Shown here: positions 4,810 through 6,093 of the stretch, piece by piece | Position numbering within the stretch: the first letter of the stretch is position 1 | How the letters are laid out: each line of letters opens with the position of its first letter | NCBI GenBank assembly: GCA_028289505.1 | Contig: JANQPK010000257.1 | Location: 1 to 6,093 of the forward strand | Direction: 5' to 3' | Source: Cyclobacteriaceae bacterium | GTDB taxonomy: Bacteria > Bacteroidota > Bacteroidia > Cytophagales > Cyclobacteriaceae | DNA length: 6,093 nucleotides | Position numbers and translations under genes: made by a program | Notes under the pieces: generated by a model | What the model was told of the DNA's origin: nothing | Database searches by the model: none | The model's input: only the letters and a program-made list of their open reading frames with translations

Positions 4810-6093
4810 TTAAGCTAAGTCGAATAACTGGTGCCATTCAAGGTAGTCTGGAACTACCGGACGCCAGTTACTTTGCCGCTGCAGTGCTTCAGAAAGTGCA
4901 TAGGCAGCATCTGGTTCACCGTGGGTAATGAATACATGTTCTGGACTCCGCTCAAAATTGCCAAGCCAGCGCAACAGCTCAGAGTGGTCGGCATGGGCAG
5001 ATAATCCGGATATTTTGCTTACGTTACAACGATGCGGTACTTCCTGGCCAAATATCCTAATGGTGGGCTCTTGCTCCAGAATTCTTCTACCCCTGGTTCC
5101 AACTGCCTGGTAACCTACAAAAAGTACGGTATCAGCCTGCCTGGGTAGCCGATGAAATAGATGATGCAATATTCTTCCTCCCGTACACATCCCACTGGCC
5201 GATATAATAATAGCGTTATTTTTAATCTCATTTATGGCCTTGCTTTCCCTGGCGGTTTCACAATATCGTAGTCCATGGTAGTCAAAAACTGACTGTTCTA
5301 GCTCGCTTTCCCGCAGTTTGTGCTCCTCGAAATGTTTTTTATATAAGTCAGTAACACTAATGGCCATGGGACTATCGATGTATACTGGGATGGTGGGTAT
5401 TTTTCCTTCTTCCAGTAGTTCCTTCAAATAGTAAACCACCAGCTGAGTCCGACCCAGAGCAAATGCCGGTATCAGCACACAACCACCATTATCATGTGCC
5501 TGATTTACAGTATCAGCCAGTGCTTGTTTGGGTGATATGGGTGGATTATTTTGATCTCCGTAGGTAGACTCAACAAATAATGCATCAGCCTGGGTGACGG
5601 CTGCAGGATCACTGAGTACTGGTTGATCGTATCTTCCCAAATCTCCTGAAAACACGACCCTTTTGGTTTGTGAATTACCGCGAATCTGGATTTCGACAAT
5701 GGAGGAACCAAGAATATGCCCAGCATTCAGGAATCGCATACTGACTGTGGCATTGAGGTCGATCCAGCTATGTCCAGGGTGGGTTTCGAAATTTTTAAAT
5801 AGCCCTTCTGCATGTTCCACTGTGTACAGTGGTTTGGGGTCTTTGTGTTTTGAGTAACCTCTTTTTAGAGCGTAGGCCGCTTCTTCTTCCTGGATCTTAG
5901 CGGAGTCTTTTAGCATGATTCGCATCAGATCACTAGTAGCAGGGTTACAATGCACTTTCCCCCTGAACCCTTGTTTATATAGCCTAGGCAGATAGCCAAT
6001 ATGATCGATGTGGCTGTGGGTTATGATGACAGCATCGACATCATCCGGATCCTGTGGGAAATCTTCCCAATTTCTTCTTCTAAGCTGTTTTAA
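4810..6093 (-). CDS. Beta-CASP metallo-beta-lactamase fold ribonuclease-like protein (5' truncated)
   Basis: The frame runs to the right edge, so about 40 N-terminal residues are missing; 427 are visible, and relatives are about 430-470. A GTG at 5955 is an internal Val codon: residues before it include the essential HSHIDH zinc motif (visible residues 26-31). Further metal ligands are His126 (NAGHILGS) and Asp151 (FSGDLGR). The beta-CASP motifs are all present: Glu175 in VESTYGD (A), His367 in SAHADH (B) and His391 in THGE (C), with PAFALGRTQ and SASGMCTGGR between them and a C-terminal GYQAVGTRGR RNA-specificity segment. This matches the CPSF73/Ysh1-like bacterial RNA-processing family rather than RNase J, which is longer with a separate C-terminal domain, or RNase Z. 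It is predicted to be a cytoplasmic zinc-dependent endo- or exoribonuclease with an intact active site. No clear terminator separates it from the sigma operon 74 bases downstream. Confidence 0.9.
   Translation of the reverse strand, partial: LKQLRRRNWEDFPQDPDDVDAVIITHSHIDHIGYLPRLYKQGFRGKVHCNPATSDLMRIMLKDSAKIQEEEAAYALKRGYSKHKDPKPLYTVEHAEGLFKNFETHPGHSWIDLNATVSMRFLNAGHILGSSIVEIQIRGNSQTKRVVFSGDLGRYDQPVLSDPAAVTQADALFVESTYGDQNNPPISPKQALADTVNQAHDNGGCVLIPAFALGRTQLVVYYLKELLEEGKIPTIPVYIDSPMAISVTDLYKKHFEEHKLRESELEQSVFDYHGLRYCETARESKAINEIKNNAIIISASGMCTGGRILHHLFHRLPRQADTVLFVGYQAVGTRGRRILEQEPTIRIFGQEVPHRCNVSKISGLSAHADHSELLRWLGNFERSPEHVFITHGEPDAAYALSEALQRQSNWRPVVPDYLEWHQLFDLA

Noticed and set aside
5953..5955. 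GTG at 5955 as the start of the metallo-beta-lactamase fold protein
   Set aside because: The frame stays open to the window edge, and the 46 residues upstream include the catalytic HSHIDH motif, so the GTG is an internal Val codon.

Overview
The window looks like ordinary chromosomal DNA of a Bacteroidota bacterium, probably a marine or soil Cytophagales/Flavobacteriia-type lineage. The evidence is a sigma factor with Bacteroidota-style ECF region 4, a lipoprotein whose Cys is followed by Ser-Asp-Asp, a predicted outer-membrane beta-barrel protein, weak Shine-Dalgarno sequences and moderate-to-low GC. This placement is an inference from protein style, not from a marker gene. I see no rRNA, tRNA, CRISPR array, insertion sequence or phage gene.

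Layout: (1) Positions 1-1245, plus strand: the C-terminal half of a sodium:solute symporter, cut by the left edge, followed 21 bases later by a small four-helix membrane protein of unknown function; the two probably share a transcript. (2) Positions 1317-2105, minus strand: a secreted lipoprotein, convergent with the first pair, with a clear intrinsic terminator in the gap. (3) Positions 2106-2326: a structured intergenic region holding a possible folded leader for the lipoprotein mRNA, a 12-bp terminator-like hairpin, and a composite tandem repeat that ends on the stop codon of the next gene. (4) Positions 2327-4735, minus strand: a tight three-gene operon of ECF sigma factor, single-pass membrane protein (putative anti-sigma factor) and signal-peptide-bearing beta-barrel protein. 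(5) Positions 4810-6093, minus strand: a beta-CASP metallo-beta-lactamase ribonuclease-like protein, cut at its N-terminus by the right edge.

How the genes fit together: the sigma factor, membrane protein and outer-membrane protein form a plausible envelope-sensing unit in which the membrane protein holds the sigma factor and the outer-membrane protein is its sensor or output. The sigma and membrane-protein genes overlap by 8 bases, and the third gene starts 2 bases after the second, so translation is probably coupled. The symporter pair, the lipoprotein and the ribonuclease have no visible functional tie to this unit. The least explained material is non-coding: the tandem repeat/G-quadruplex tract and the inverted repeats between 2106 and 2329.
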